From the NCBI GenBank assembly GCA_021775315.1, contig JAJFIC010000012.1, forward strand, positions 1 to 64,000: DNA of 64,000 nucleotides, written 5' to 3'. The position numbers and the translations under genes were made by a program. Source of the stretch: Paracoccaceae bacterium. Its GTDB lineage: Bacteria > Pseudomonadota > Alphaproteobacteria > Rhodobacterales > Rhodobacteraceae. This document shows, in pieces, positions 1 to 8,889 of the stretch (positions within the stretch are counted from its first letter, which is position 1; the number at the start of each line of letters is the position of its first letter). The notes under the pieces are model-generated. The model searched no databases, was not told the DNA's origin, and saw only the letters and a list, made by a program, of their open reading frames with translations.

Positions 1-284
1 GCTTTGTCTGGCTGATGGGGGCGGATAATCTGGCGCAGTTTCATCAATGGGACAACTGGCGCACAATTCTGGATAGCGTGCCCGTTGGCATCCTCGCGCG
101 GCCAGGCGAAGTGGTGCAGGCCGGATTGTCGCCAGCGGCGCAAAGCTATCGCCGGTATCGTCTGCCTTCAGCGCAAGCTGCGGCTTTGGTGCATCACACG
201 CCACCCTGTTGGTCGCTGGTGACCGGCCCGACGGTTGATATTTCGTCAACGGAAATTAGAGGTAATGGTGGTTGGGTACGCTAA
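1..284 (+). CDS. nadD: Nicotinate-nucleotide adenylyltransferase, C-terminal part (cut by window edge)
   Basis: Adenylates nicotinate mononucleotide to deamido-NAD in cytoplasmic NAD synthesis. The frame is open from base 3 to the TAA at 282-284 and gives the last 93 residues. Two blocks identify it: a GADNLAQFHQW stretch at the start, typical of the family's GxDN...FxxW region, and ISSTEIR close to the end, the conserved nucleotide-binding ISSTxIR motif. The N-terminal nucleotidyltransferase motif lies outside the window. A gap of 88 bases separates it from the downstream carboxypeptidase, so co-transcription is possible but not shown. The identification rests on motifs and I consider it secure. 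Confidence 0.9.
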   Translation, partial: FVWLMGADNLAQFHQWDNWRTILDSVPVGILARPGEVVQAGLSPAAQSYRRYRLPSAQAAALVHHTPPCWSLVTGPTVDISSTEIRGNGGWVR

Positions 285-372
285 AGCGTGCGGCGACGAT
301 ATTGTGATCCAATAGGAAATCGAAGTACTTTAAGTTGGTTAAAGAATTCTGGGGGCGGCAACGCGGTTTTTA

Positions 373-1878
373 ATGTCTGCGAACAATAACAAATTTTGGC
401 TTTCACGTCGTCAGCTTCTGGCGGGCCTGCTTGTGTCGACCGCCAGCGGGGCGTTTGCCGGGGCGCCCTTGCGCTCCATCCGGCCAGAACCACGCACCAG
501 CGCGATCAAACTGACTGCAGCCGGGCCAGCCGATAAAATTATCGAGGCGGCGCAGTTGTCCGGCAAGGTCGGTTTTGTGGTTGCCGATGCTACAACCGGT
601 GAAGTTCTGGAGGGCCACAAGCCGTTATTGACCCTGCCACCTGCCAGTGTCGCCAAATCCGTGACGACTGTGTACGGGCTTGCCGCACTCGGCAGTAAAC
701 ACCGTTTTAGAACCCGCCTTGTGGCCACAGGGCCGATCGAAAACGGCAAGTTGAGTGGTGATTTGTATTTGGTTGGCGGCGGTGACCCGACCCTTGACAC
801 AGACGCGCTGGGCGATCTGGCGCGTCAGTTGAAAGAGGCCGGTCTGCGCGAGATTACCGGTAAAACCTATGTCCATTCGCAGGCGCTGCCATATCAGAAT
901 TCGATTGATCCCGGGCAGCCGGAATATCTGGGTTACAATCCGTCCCTGTCGGGCCTGAACCTGAATTATAATCGGGTGTTTTTTGAATGGAAACGGCAGG
1001 CCGAAGGCTATGCCATTACCATGGACGCACGAGCGATCAAGTTCCGCCCAAGGGTGGCAATGGCGTCAATGAAGGTGGTTGACCGCAAATCACCAGTTTT
1101 CAGCCTGAAAACCACGCGAAACGCCGATCAATGGACCGTCGCCAAACGCGCGCTGGGCAAAAAGGGCGGGCGCTGGTTGCCGGTGCGACGTCCGGAGTTT
1201 TACGCAGCCGAAGTTTTCCACACAATTTCAAGGTCGTATGGTATCACGTTGCCGACTTTTGTTGCTGCAAAGGGTGCGGTTGATGGCACCGTGCTGGCCG
1301 AATGGAAAAGCGACGAGTTGGCGACCATACTGCGCCATATGATGAAGTTTTCGACCAACCTGACGGCCGAAGCGATCGGTCTGTCCGCCAGCAAGAAACG
1401 CGGTGGCAAGCCTTCGACGCTTAAGGCTTCAGGGCGGATGATGTCGGACTGGCTGAAAGCAGAAACCGGGGCCAAACACACAAAATTCGTCGACCATTCA
1501 GGGCTCGGCGACGGCAGCCGGGTTTCTGCAAGTGACATGGCCAAAGTGTTAGTCAAACAAGGCTGGAACGGGCCGTTGCGCGCTTTGATGAAAGAGGTAC
1601 CGCTGAGGGATGCCAAAGGCAAACCGGTCAAGGACCACCCTATTCAGGTGCGCGCCAAAACCGGCACGTTGAATTTTGTCAGCGCGCTGGCGGGCTATGT
1701 TCAAGCGCCGGGTGGGCGGCAATTGGTGTTCGCAATTTTTTCCGCTGATCTGGCGCGCCGTGGCAAGATCAAAAAGGCAGACAAGGAACGCCCAAAAGGC
1801 GCGCGGTCGTGGAACAAGCGTTCAAAAATCATGCAACAGAAATTGATCGAACGCTGGGCGAGTACCTTTGATCGCTAA
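373..1878 (+). CDS. dacB: D-alanyl-D-alanine carboxypeptidase / endopeptidase, PBP4 type (peptidase S13)
   Basis: Periplasmic penicillin-binding protein that trims or cleaves peptidoglycan peptides. The 501-residue length fits the family. The three catalytic motifs are visible: SVAK (Ser92, Lys95), STN (327-329) and KTG (429-431), plus the conserved DHSGLGDGSR block near residue 374. The N-terminus has SRRQLL followed by a hydrophobic stretch ending in an Ala-rich cleavage region, so export is likely; the paired arginines resemble a Tat signal, but a Sec signal cannot be excluded. A purine-rich GGGGGCGG lies rather far (about 16 bases) from the ATG, so the start is probable rather than certain. 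It converges on the DUF2330 gene, only 17 bases away. Confidence 0.92.
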   Translation: MSANNNKFWLSRRQLLAGLLVSTASGAFAGAPLRSIRPEPRTSAIKLTAAGPADKIIEAAQLSGKVGFVVADATTGEVLEGHKPLLTLPPASVAKSVTTVYGLAALGSKHRFRTRLVATGPIENGKLSGDLYLVGGGDPTLDTDALGDLARQLKEAGLREITGKTYVHSQALPYQNSIDPGQPEYLGYNPSLSGLNLNYNRVFFEWKRQAEGYAITMDARAIKFRPRVAMASMKVVDRKSPVFSLKTTRNADQWTVAKRALGKKGGRWLPVRRPEFYAAEVFHTISRSYGITLPTFVAAKGAVDGTVLAEWKSDELATILRHMMKFSTNLTAEAIGLSASKKRGGKPSTLKASGRMMSDWLKAETGAKHTKFVDHSGLGDGSRVSASDMAKVLVKQGWNGPLRALMKEVPLRDAKGKPVKDHPIQVRAKTGTLNFVSALAGYVQAPGGRQLVFAIFSADLARRGKIKKADKERPKGARSWNKRSKIMQQKLIERWASTFDR

Positions 1879-1895
1879 GGCTGCGCCCCGCCGGT

Positions 1896-3194
1896 TCACC
1901 AATAAGATTTTGGCACAGTCGCGCGAATTTGCTGTTCGATTTTCCGTGGTGCCCAGCCCGTGATTTTGGCCAATTCTACAGCTTCTTCGCGAAGTCGGCG
2001 ACGGATGGCTTGCACGTATTGGCGACCCTCCTCGCACTGAATGTTGCCTTTGAACGGGTGGTTCATAATGTAACGCCCCTGAAAATTGCTTTTGTCATTG
2101 GTGACACGAAATTTCAGATCCCGTTCGAAATTGTCCTTGCTGTATCTTGCATGCAGACGGGTTACAAAAACCTCTTGCCCGGGGTTTTCATCATTCTTCT
2201 TTAACCAGAAAACGCCCAACTCTTGCAGCTCTTTGCGGGTCAAAGGGTCCGCGGCACAAGGATCGCACCACGCCATATCCCATGCATATTCCATGACAAT
2301 TCCGCCCCATTGGCCAACAGTCCGGTCAAAAACAGCACGGTAAAAGCTTGGGAATTTTTTCTTGACGAAAGTTGGAACATTCAAATCTGTGGGCAGGCTC
2401 TGCATGTCATAATTCACAGTCTCGACCCTGCCTCTGCGGGTCAGGGTCATGATCAGCAAATCCTGCGGACCCTTGGCGTTGAGTTTTCCCAGCTGAATCG
2501 GCAGCATGAAATTTGTCGACCGGAACGAGATTTGCAAGGGCGGCAAGTCCCGGGTTTTTCCGGCGCTAAACCGTTTGAGGTTCACACGCGCCACAAAGAA
2601 TTTCATGCGCGCTTTGATATAGCGTTGCAAAACCTCGCTTGCGCCTTCCGGTATGTTGTAGCCCTCTGATTTCAAGAATGTTTCAAGCCCGTCAGATTGC
2701 TTTGCGGCAAGAATCAGGATGTCGTAATCGCCCACCGCGTATTGTGCCTTGATTTTGACGCCAAGCGCATCCGCGCGCTGATAGATTGGTTTTTGAGCGG
2801 GACAGCCTACAGTGGCGCATGTCACTTCCGGCATCATCATCGGTTGCATCAATGGCTCTGGATTGCAGGGATCCTCGTCGAAATATTCCACCAGACGGGG
2901 TGCCGAATAATTGTCGAGATGGGTGATGGTTTCGGGTTTCACTGTGCGAACCTGATCGCGCTTTAGCACTTTTGGTGTCGGCACGATCATGGCAAATTCT
3001 TTGGCCGGGCCGGTGTAGTCTGATGACATCGTGATGACAGATTCCTGGCCGTCCCGGACAAAAACAACCTTGGACGCCTCGTTATAAAGGCTGCCATCGG
3101 CGCGCGCGACGTAAAAGCCGCAAAACGCCTGTGCGCTGGCGGTATAGGCGAAAAAAATAAGGACTGGCAGGATGTTGCGAAGAAACTTGACCAT
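1896..3194 (-). CDS. DUF2330 domain-containing exported protein
   Basis: A 432-residue protein with a clear N-terminal signal peptide (hydrophobic run from residue 7 to about 20, then AQAFCGFYVA). The mature start FCGFYVARAD and the DYTGPAKEFAMIVPTP block are hallmarks of DUF2330, a family of unknown function found as secreted or envelope proteins. Several cysteines (for example CNPEP, CATVGC, CDPCA) suggest disulfides in the periplasm. Upstream lies the terminator of the TerB gene, so it is probably transcribed from its own promoter in the roughly 90 bases before the start. Family assignment is by recognised pattern; no biochemical role is known to me. Confidence 0.85.
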   Translation of the reverse strand: MVKFLRNILPVLIFFAYTASAQAFCGFYVARADGSLYNEASKVVFVRDGQESVITMSSDYTGPAKEFAMIVPTPKVLKRDQVRTVKPETITHLDNYSAPRLVEYFDEDPCNPEPLMQPMMMPEVTCATVGCPAQKPIYQRADALGVKIKAQYAVGDYDILILAAKQSDGLETFLKSEGYNIPEGASEVLQRYIKARMKFFVARVNLKRFSAGKTRDLPPLQISFRSTNFMLPIQLGKLNAKGPQDLLIMTLTRRGRVETVNYDMQSLPTDLNVPTFVKKKFPSFYRAVFDRTVGQWGGIVMEYAWDMAWCDPCAADPLTRKELQELGVFWLKKNDENPGQEVFVTRLHARYSKDNFERDLKFRVTNDKSNFQGRYIMNHPFKGNIQCEEGRQYVQAIRRRLREEAVELAKITGWAPRKIEQQIRATVPKSYW

Positions 3195-3248
3195 TCTAAA
3201 CCCCTGAAAATATCAACTCAGGGCCAGTGTAATTCATTCATGGCAATA

Positions 3249-3283
3249 TAAAAACCGGTCCGATGCCGCAGACCGGTTCTTTT
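3249..3283 (-). terminator. Rho-independent terminator of the TerB-like gene
   Basis: Perfect 8-base stem AACCGGTC / GACCGGTT (3253-3260 with 3271-3278) and a 10-base loop. Read on the minus strand the stem is followed by TTTTTATAT, so it should end transcription of the TerB-like gene before the DUF2330 gene. Confidence 0.8.
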
Positions 3284-3314
3284 TCTCAATGTTTGGCCAA
3301 GTGGCGGTGCCCGA

Positions 3315-3749
3315 TCAGACCGTCAAATGACGCGCGCGCGCGCCGCGTTCAATCGCGGCACCATGCAGGCGGTCAATATTCAGCTCGTACCGGGTTTCTT
3401 CCAAAAACCGCAATTCGGTTTCCTGAAGGCGTCCGTCAGCGGCAGCTACGTCACAAGCCAGCGCATAAGCGGTTTCATACAGTCGTTCAGGCAGGGCATC
3501 ACGAACAAGGCCGAACAGGGCGTCCAGACCGTCCTCTTCCTCCATCAGGTCAAAAACCATTTGCGAGGTGGATTTCAGGCGATCTGAATCATATTCGGCG
3601 AAGACAGGCAAATGATTGACGATACGCTCAATTGTCACCAGCTCGCTGGTTTTGATCGACTCATCCGACACAGAAACCGCAACCATGATTGCGATAAGGG
3701 CATCCTGTTCAGTCAATGACGGGGGGAGTGTGTCCGGGTTGCTCACCAT
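3315..3749 (-). CDS. TerB family (tellurite-resistance TerB-like) protein
   Basis: An all-helical, acidic 144-residue protein. The pattern of a helix with ALIAIMVAVSVSDE, the segment ACDVAAADGRL and a closing ETELRFLEETRYELN matches TerB/DjlA-type domains, which bind metal or act in tellurite and phage/colicin stress systems. I start it at the ATG at 3749 because AAAGGAC sits 5 bases upstream; an in-frame extension to 3806 lacks such a site and has proline-rich sequence. It stands alone here, about 11 kb from the TerC/TelA cluster at 14-20 kb. Exact substrate or partner is unknown. Confidence 0.8.
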   Translation of the reverse strand: MVSNPDTLPPSLTEQDALIAIMVAVSVSDESIKTSELVTIERIVNHLPVFAEYDSDRLKSTSQMVFDLMEEEDGLDALFGLVRDALPERLYETAYALACDVAAADGRLQETELRFLEETRYELNIDRLHGAAIERGARARHLTV

Positions 3750-3867
3750 AAAGTCCTTTGGGTTGGTATTTGGGGGCAGATTATTGACGCGGGCGGGCAG
3801 GGGCAATAGGAAGCTCGCGCAATCACCACCATAGTTGGTGTTTACTCCGGTAAGAATGGAAATTCCG

Positions 3868-5451
3868 ATGTCCGATCTGCGCGACGCTGCAATGAATTCA
3901 AAAGCTTGGCCCTTTGAAGAGGCGCGAAAGCTGGTGAAACGATATCAAAAGGCGGCACCGGAAAAAGGCTATGTGCTGTTTGAAACCGGCTATGGCCCGT
4001 CGGGGTTGCCCCATATCGGGACATTTGGCGAGGTTGCACGCACAACGATGGTGCGGCAGGCGTTTGAGGTTCTGAGCGATATTCCGACAAAATTGATCTG
4101 TTTTTCCGACGATATGGATGGCCTGCGCACGGTGCCGGGAAATGTCCCAAATCAGGCACAAATGACCGAAGATCTTAATCTGCCGCTAACCGTGGTACGT
4201 GACCCTTTTGGCACCCATGACAGTTTTGGGGCGCATAACAATGCGCGACTAAACGCGTTTTTGGATGATTTCGGCTTTGATTATGAATTTGCCAGCTCGA
4301 CCGAGTATTACAAATCAGGTCGGTTTGATGAAATGCTGTTGGTGGCGCTTGAACGGTTTGACAAGATTCTGGAAATCATGCTGCCAACCCTTGGGCCTGA
4401 ACGCCGCGCCACCTATTCGCCGTTTCTGCCGGTCAGCCCCAAAACCGGGCATGTCTTGCAGGTGCCAACGCTTGAACGCAATATCGCGGCAGGCACGATC
4501 ATCTATGAAGAACCCGATGGTGAACGTGTTAAAGTCCCGGTCACTGGCGGCAATGTGAAAATGCAGTGGAAACCTGATTGGGCAATGCGTTGGGCGGCAC
4601 TTGGGGTTGATTATGAAATGTCCGGCAAGGATCTGATTGACAGCGTCACACAAGCCACAAAAATCTGTCGCGCTTTGGGCAAGCCACAGCCTGAAACACT
4701 GACCTATGAATTGTTCAATGACGAGGACGGCCAGAAGATTTCGAAATCCAAGGGAAATGGGTTGTCGATGGAAGATTGGTTGACCTACGCGGCACCAGAA
4801 AGCCTGTCGATGTTCATGTTCCAAAAGCCAAAAACAGCGAAGCGGCTGCATTTTGACGTGATCCCTAAGGCGGTTGACGAGTATCATCAACATTTGCGCG
4901 GTTTCGCCGGGCTGGATGAAATGCAAAGGCTGAACAATCCGGTCTGGCATGTTCACGGCGGCACTCCACCTGCGTCAAACATGGTGGTGCCGTTCGCAAT
5001 GCTGCTTAATCTGGCGTCGGTTTCTGCGGCAACAGACAAGGCGGGATTGTGGGGCTTTATCAAACGCTACGCCCCGGAAGCGTCGCCAGAAACCCATCCT
5101 GATCTGGATGCGGCGGCTGGTTTCGCTGTGCGCTATTTCCACGATTTCGTAGCGCCCAAGCGGCAGTTCCGTCTGCCGGATGCGCGCGAGGCGGCAGCCC
5201 TTACCGATCTGGCCGAACAACTTCGCCAATGGGATGGCGGGCAGGACGGCGACGCATTGCAATCGCTTGTGTTTGCAGTTGGCAAGGCGCACGGGTTTGA
5301 TCCGCTGCGCGATTGGTTCAAAGCGCTTTACGAGGTTCTGTTGGGGGCGTCCCAAGGCCCCCGGTTCGGTGGTTTTGTCGCCCTTTACGGGGTTTCGGAA
5401 ACTGTGGCGTTGATCGAAAAAGGTCTGGCGGGCGGTTTGCTGAAAGCCTGA
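3868..5451 (+). CDS. lysS: Lysine--tRNA ligase, class I
   Basis: Charges tRNA(Lys) with lysine. This is the class I enzyme that alphaproteobacteria share with archaea, not the class II enzyme of most bacteria. The HIGH-type signature is PSGLPHIGTFGE near residue 45 and the KMSKS-type loop is KISKSKGNG. With the ATG at 3868 the protein has 527 residues, close to family members, and begins MSDLRDAAMNSKAWPFEEA, which is the usual Rhodobacteraceae N-terminus. In-frame upstream starts (TTG 3835, ATG 3856) would add only a few non-conserved residues and the ribosome site is weak for all of them. Neighbouring genes give no functional clue. Confidence 0.95.
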   Translation: MSDLRDAAMNSKAWPFEEARKLVKRYQKAAPEKGYVLFETGYGPSGLPHIGTFGEVARTTMVRQAFEVLSDIPTKLICFSDDMDGLRTVPGNVPNQAQMTEDLNLPLTVVRDPFGTHDSFGAHNNARLNAFLDDFGFDYEFASSTEYYKSGRFDEMLLVALERFDKILEIMLPTLGPERRATYSPFLPVSPKTGHVLQVPTLERNIAAGTIIYEEPDGERVKVPVTGGNVKMQWKPDWAMRWAALGVDYEMSGKDLIDSVTQATKICRALGKPQPETLTYELFNDEDGQKISKSKGNGLSMEDWLTYAAPESLSMFMFQKPKTAKRLHFDVIPKAVDEYHQHLRGFAGLDEMQRLNNPVWHVHGGTPPASNMVVPFAMLLNLASVSAATDKAGLWGFIKRYAPEASPETHPDLDAAAGFAVRYFHDFVAPKRQFRLPDAREAAALTDLAEQLRQWDGGQDGDALQSLVFAVGKAHGFDPLRDWFKALYEVLLGASQGPRFGGFVALYGVSETVALIEKGLAGGLLKA

Positions 5452-5549
5452 AATCGGTGTGGCGAAACGCCCGGCGCCCCTTTGACTGACTGATTTGTGA
5501 TTTGATCGGAGCCGTTTTCCGCTTACCTTTCTTAGAGGAGGGTAAAGCA

Positions 5550-5957
5550 ATGAAAACTGTACTTGCACTTGTGTTGGCGCTCGGATTGGCAGTACCCGCA
5601 CTGTCCGAAGAGCCACGAAACCCGGCAATAGAAGAGACGATATCGTCCCAAATGCGGGCATTTCAGGCGGATGATCTAACGACTGCGTTTAACTTTGCGG
5701 CCCCGGGTTTGAAAAGGATGTTTCAGACGCCAGAACGGTTCGCAACCATGGTGCGCAAAGGCTATCCAATGGTTTGGCGCCCCTCGCGGGTCGAGTTTCT
5801 GACACTTGAAAACTTTCAGGGTCAGTTGGTTCAGCGCGTGCTGATCGAGGACGAACAGGGCGGCTATTTCGTGGCGGAGTACGCCATGATTGAAACGCCG
5901 GATGGCTGGCAAATCCGCGCTGTCCGTATTCAGCGAGCCGCTGAAATGTCGGTCTGA
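5550..5957 (+). CDS. DUF4864 domain-containing exported protein
   Basis: A 135-residue protein with a typical signal peptide (MKTVLALVLALGLAVPALSE). The mature part has the DUF4864 pattern: IEETISSQMRAFQADDLTTA, then a FNFAAPGLKRMFQTPERF segment, and a C-terminal beta-rich half containing YAMIETPDGWQIRAV. Such proteins resemble the NTF2/SnoaL-like fold but no activity is known. A strong AGAGGAGG at 5534-5541 fixes the ATG at 5550; the longer open frame upstream is not needed. It follows lysS by 98 bases and may be read from its own promoter. Confidence 0.85.
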   Translation: MKTVLALVLALGLAVPALSEEPRNPAIEETISSQMRAFQADDLTTAFNFAAPGLKRMFQTPERFATMVRKGYPMVWRPSRVEFLTLENFQGQLVQRVLIEDEQGGYFVAEYAMIETPDGWQIRAVRIQRAAEMSV

Positions 5958-5964
5958 ATCCGGT

Positions 5965-6159
5965 TCAGGTGAACAGGATCACAGCGGTCGTAATGGCGCA
6001 TAGCGACATCAATGTGCCGATCAGCCCGGCGTGTTTGGCACTGGCCGCACGTTTGCCAAGCACAAGATTTTCCACACCTATCCCAACGCCTGTGCTCATC
6101 GCGAGAAAATGGATGGTTTTTAAAACTTCGCGCAGGATTTCCCGCTTCTCATGCTGCAC
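5965..6159 (-). CDS. Possible small membrane protein, 64 residues (uncertain)
   Basis: Minus-strand frame opened by a GTG at 6159 and preceded by an in-frame stop, with no alternative ATG near the beginning. The product begins with a charged amphipathic stretch (EKREILREVLKTI), followed by a glycine-rich segment and a C-terminal hydrophobic helix (GLIGTLMSLCAITTAVILF). That layout, charge then membrane helix, is protein-like, while the overlapping plus-strand frames are not. An AGGGG is present but very close to the GTG. I do not recognise a family. It is the only coding candidate in the 438-base stretch between the DUF4864 and beta-helix genes; the remaining bases (6160-6395) show only the ribosome site of the next gene. 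Confidence 0.4.
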   Translation of the reverse strand: MQHEKREILREVLKTIHFLAMSTGVGIGVENLVLGKRAASAKHAGLIGTLMSLCAITTAVILFT

Positions 6160-6395
6160 GCACCCCTGCTGGCGCCGCCCGCAAAGTCATTTCTGTAGCC
6201 ATCCTTACCCCGGTTCGCCCCAATCCCGGCAAGATTAACCGAAAATTAGGCAAGAAAGCGTAAAAGCCTGCTGATCGGTTTTGGTGGGCCGGTTTTTTCA
6301 ACGCGAGTATTTTATCAGATGCCCCCATTTTGGGGCGCTTTGGTCCGTTTTCGGGGCCTCTGCCTCTGACTGATTTGACCTGAAAGGATTTATTA

Positions 6396-8690
6396 ATGAA
6401 TAAGGCAATTACCGAAGGTGCGGACCTTACCCCCCCTCAGTTTAACGAAGGGTTGCAGTTCTGGTCGGATCAGGACGGCACCCCTGGCTCTACAACTTAT
6501 GCCACAGCCGGAACCGCGGTGATCGTTCCTGCTGACAGCGATTTCGGTGACTGTATCGAAATCCTGAAAACTAATACCGTCCAAAAGCTGCGCTATACCG
6601 GGGAAATTCCGGTTCTATCCGGTTGCTATCTGCGGATCACTGCACGCGTAAAAGCGATGTCCGGCAATCTGCCATCGGTTCGCATTGCTGGTTGGGCGGG
6701 GGCGCTTGGGGGCGCACATGTCACTGGTATTTCCGAAGCAGGGCCCAGCACGGCACTGACCGCTTACGGTGAGATCGTCGAGATTTCGGCCATCATCGGC
6801 GCAGGCAACCGCAGCGGCGTCGACATGGTTTGGGGCACGTCTCCGGTGTATGGCCATTTCGGGTTGGATATGACTGGCTCCAGCGGCGGCGTGGTGCGGG
6901 TTGAAAGCATCGTTATCGAGGATGCAACCCACGTCTTTCATCGCAACATGATGGATTGGGTCGATGTGCGGGATTTCGGGGCAATTGGCGACGGTGTGAC
7001 CGATGACAGTACAGCGTTTGAGGCGGCTGACCTTGCCGCAGGCGGGCGGACGGTTTTGGTGTCTGGCGGCAGTTATTTTCTGGCCAATCACGTGACGTTT
7101 GAATCCAAAGTGCGGTTTGAAGGCACCGTTGTGATGCCGGACAATATCCGTCTGGCCCTGATCCAGAACTATGACCTGCCCAGTTACGTCGAGGCGTTTG
7201 GCGACGAAGAACTGGCCCTGAAAAAAGCAATGCAGGCCCTGATGAATTTCACGGACCACGAATCTTTGGATATGTGCGGTCGCCGGATCAAGCTGACCGA
7301 ACCGCTGGACGTTCATGCAGTCGTCGAAAACCAAGACACTTTTGCCAACCGGCGCGTGCTGCGCAATGGCCAGTTGGAAAGCGACGGTAGCCCCAGTTGG
7401 GACACCGAGGTTTTTACAGCCCTTGCCACCTATAGCAGCGCTGCCACCACGACGCTGAGCAATGTCGCCGGGATCTCGCAAATTCCGGTTGGCTCGTTGG
7501 TTGAAGGCACCGGTGTGGGGCGCGAGGTCTATGTGCGCGCCAAGAATGTGGCCGCTGGCACGATCACCCTCAGCCTGCCACTATACGCGGCACCGGGGCA
7601 GCAAACCTATACCTTCAGGCGGTTCAAGTATTTGCTCGACTTCAGTGGCTTCACTTTCCTTCAGCGGTTCAACATCGCGGATGTGGAGTTTCTGTGCCAG
7701 GGGAAATGCAGCGCGTTGATGTTGCCCGATGACGGTTTGGCCTTTCAGGTCAGGGATTGTTATATCACTTCGCCGCTTGATCGTGGTGTCACCTCGACCG
7801 GGCATGGCTGTTCCGGCCTGCAACTGGATCGTAACCAGTTTTTGTCAAACGAGCAGTCGCAGAACGTTGCCAATCGCCATACAATCGCTTTCAATGTGAA
7901 TGCCAATGATTGCAAAATACGCGACAATCGCGCTGTGCGGTTCAAGCATTTTGGGGTGATCCACGGCACCGGGCATATGGTTCAGTCGAACCATTTCTTT
8001 CAGGGCGACGCGGCCCAGACGGATCAGCGGACTGCCGGCATTGTCCTTAGCGCCAGTCACAGCCTGACGATCGTCAACGGCAATTATATCGACAATTGCT
8101 ATATCGAATGGACCAACGAACATGATGCCACGCCTGACAACGTCACTGGGTTCTCGTTCAGCGCGCTAACGGTGCAAAGCAACGTTTTCTATGCCAGCCA
8201 CGCGCCCGCATGGTTTCGGTTTATCTGGCTGAAACCCCATGGAACAGGCCATTATATCAATGGCTTGAACGTGTCGGGCAATACATTCCGACATAGTGGC
8301 GGTGGAACAATCACGCGGGTGGAAGAGGTTGATACCTCGATCGCAACCCTCAATCTGAATGCTTTTCGCAACATCACCATCGGGGGCAATTCGTTCAACA
8401 ATATCGACGACCACATGTTCAACCCGGCGATCGTTGAAATGACGGAAACTGCCGCAACCAATGTCTGGCAGGCCGACATGGCCAAATATCTGGCCTTTGG
8501 CGGTAAATCGCGCCGGGTCACCAGCGTTGTCGCGCATTCGCATATTTCAGACAGCTCGGGCAACAAGATTTACACCATGCCCTACGCAGTGCCGAGCCTT
8601 GGAGCGGACGGCACCGAGATAAAAGTCTATTGGTCCGAGCCGGTGAAAGGTCGGGTGCACACGACCGTCAGGATTGATAATCCGGTCTAG
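6396..8690 (+). CDS. Right-handed parallel beta-helix (pectate-lyase-3 / GH28-like) protein
   Basis: A 764-residue protein. Residues about 190-203 read VRDFGAIGDGVTDD, the signature that opens pectate-lyase-3 or GH28-related beta-helices and phage tail spikes. After it come many short repeating strands rich in N, G and hydrophobic residues (for example HTIAFNVNANDCKIRDNRAV), as in a beta-helix. The first 180 residues form a separate beta-rich domain that could bind carbohydrate or anchor the protein. There is no signal peptide, which is unusual for a secreted polysaccharide lyase and more like a spike or autotransported protein. AAAGGAT lies 7 bases before the ATG. No phage genes surround it. 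Substrate is unknown. Confidence 0.75.
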   Translation: MNKAITEGADLTPPQFNEGLQFWSDQDGTPGSTTYATAGTAVIVPADSDFGDCIEILKTNTVQKLRYTGEIPVLSGCYLRITARVKAMSGNLPSVRIAGWAGALGGAHVTGISEAGPSTALTAYGEIVEISAIIGAGNRSGVDMVWGTSPVYGHFGLDMTGSSGGVVRVESIVIEDATHVFHRNMMDWVDVRDFGAIGDGVTDDSTAFEAADLAAGGRTVLVSGGSYFLANHVTFESKVRFEGTVVMPDNIRLALIQNYDLPSYVEAFGDEELALKKAMQALMNFTDHESLDMCGRRIKLTEPLDVHAVVENQDTFANRRVLRNGQLESDGSPSWDTEVFTALATYSSAATTTLSNVAGISQIPVGSLVEGTGVGREVYVRAKNVAAGTITLSLPLYAAPGQQTYTFRRFKYLLDFSGFTFLQRFNIADVEFLCQGKCSALMLPDDGLAFQVRDCYITSPLDRGVTSTGHGCSGLQLDRNQFLSNEQSQNVANRHTIAFNVNANDCKIRDNRAVRFKHFGVIHGTGHMVQSNHFFQGDAAQTDQRTAGIVLSASHSLTIVNGNYIDNCYIEWTNEHDATPDNVTGFSFSALTVQSNVFYASHAPAWFRFIWLKPHGTGHYINGLNVSGNTFRHSGGGTITRVEEVDTSIATLNLNAFRNITIGGNSFNNIDDHMFNPAIVEMTETAATNVWQADMAKYLAFGGKSRRVTSVVAHSHISDSSGNKIYTMPYAVPSLGADGTEIKVYWSEPVKGRVHTTVRIDNPV

Positions 8691-8717
8691 GCACAGCGGT
8701 ATTAGAACATGAAAATG

Positions 8718-8748
8718 GGCGCGGCGGCTTTGGCGGTCGCGCCTTTTT
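8718..8748 (+). terminator. Rho-independent terminator of the beta-helix gene
   Basis: GGCGCG...CGCGCC stem (8718-8723 with 8738-8743, extended by a wobble pair) followed directly by TTTTT at 8744-8748, starting 27 bases after the stop codon of the beta-helix gene. Confidence 0.75.
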
Positions 8749-8817
8749 GCGTTTGAGGGGCGCCGCTACTAACGGGCCGATGACAGGGCGAGCGGCGAAA
8801 AAGGGATGCATGATGGC

Positions 8818-8831
8818 TTGATTTGGATCAT
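8818..8831. promoter_or_regulatory. FNR/FnrL-type box upstream of the universal stress protein
   Basis: TTGAT-TTGG-ATCAT matches the established FNR consensus TTGAT-N4-ATCAA at nine of ten positions. It is centred about 65 bases before the start of the universal stress protein gene, a sensible place for an activator site. FNR-family control of stress proteins under low oxygen is established in proteobacteria; its use here is inference. Confidence 0.55.
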
Positions 8832-8889
8832 GGTAGCCTTGGGTCGTTTTACGCAGGCTTGTCTACGAACAACAGATTGGAGGACCGTC

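Noticed and set aside
6615-7481. A 288-codon minus-strand frame inside the beta-helix gene
   Set aside because: Wholly inside a gene with clear family motif; no ribosome site or domain.
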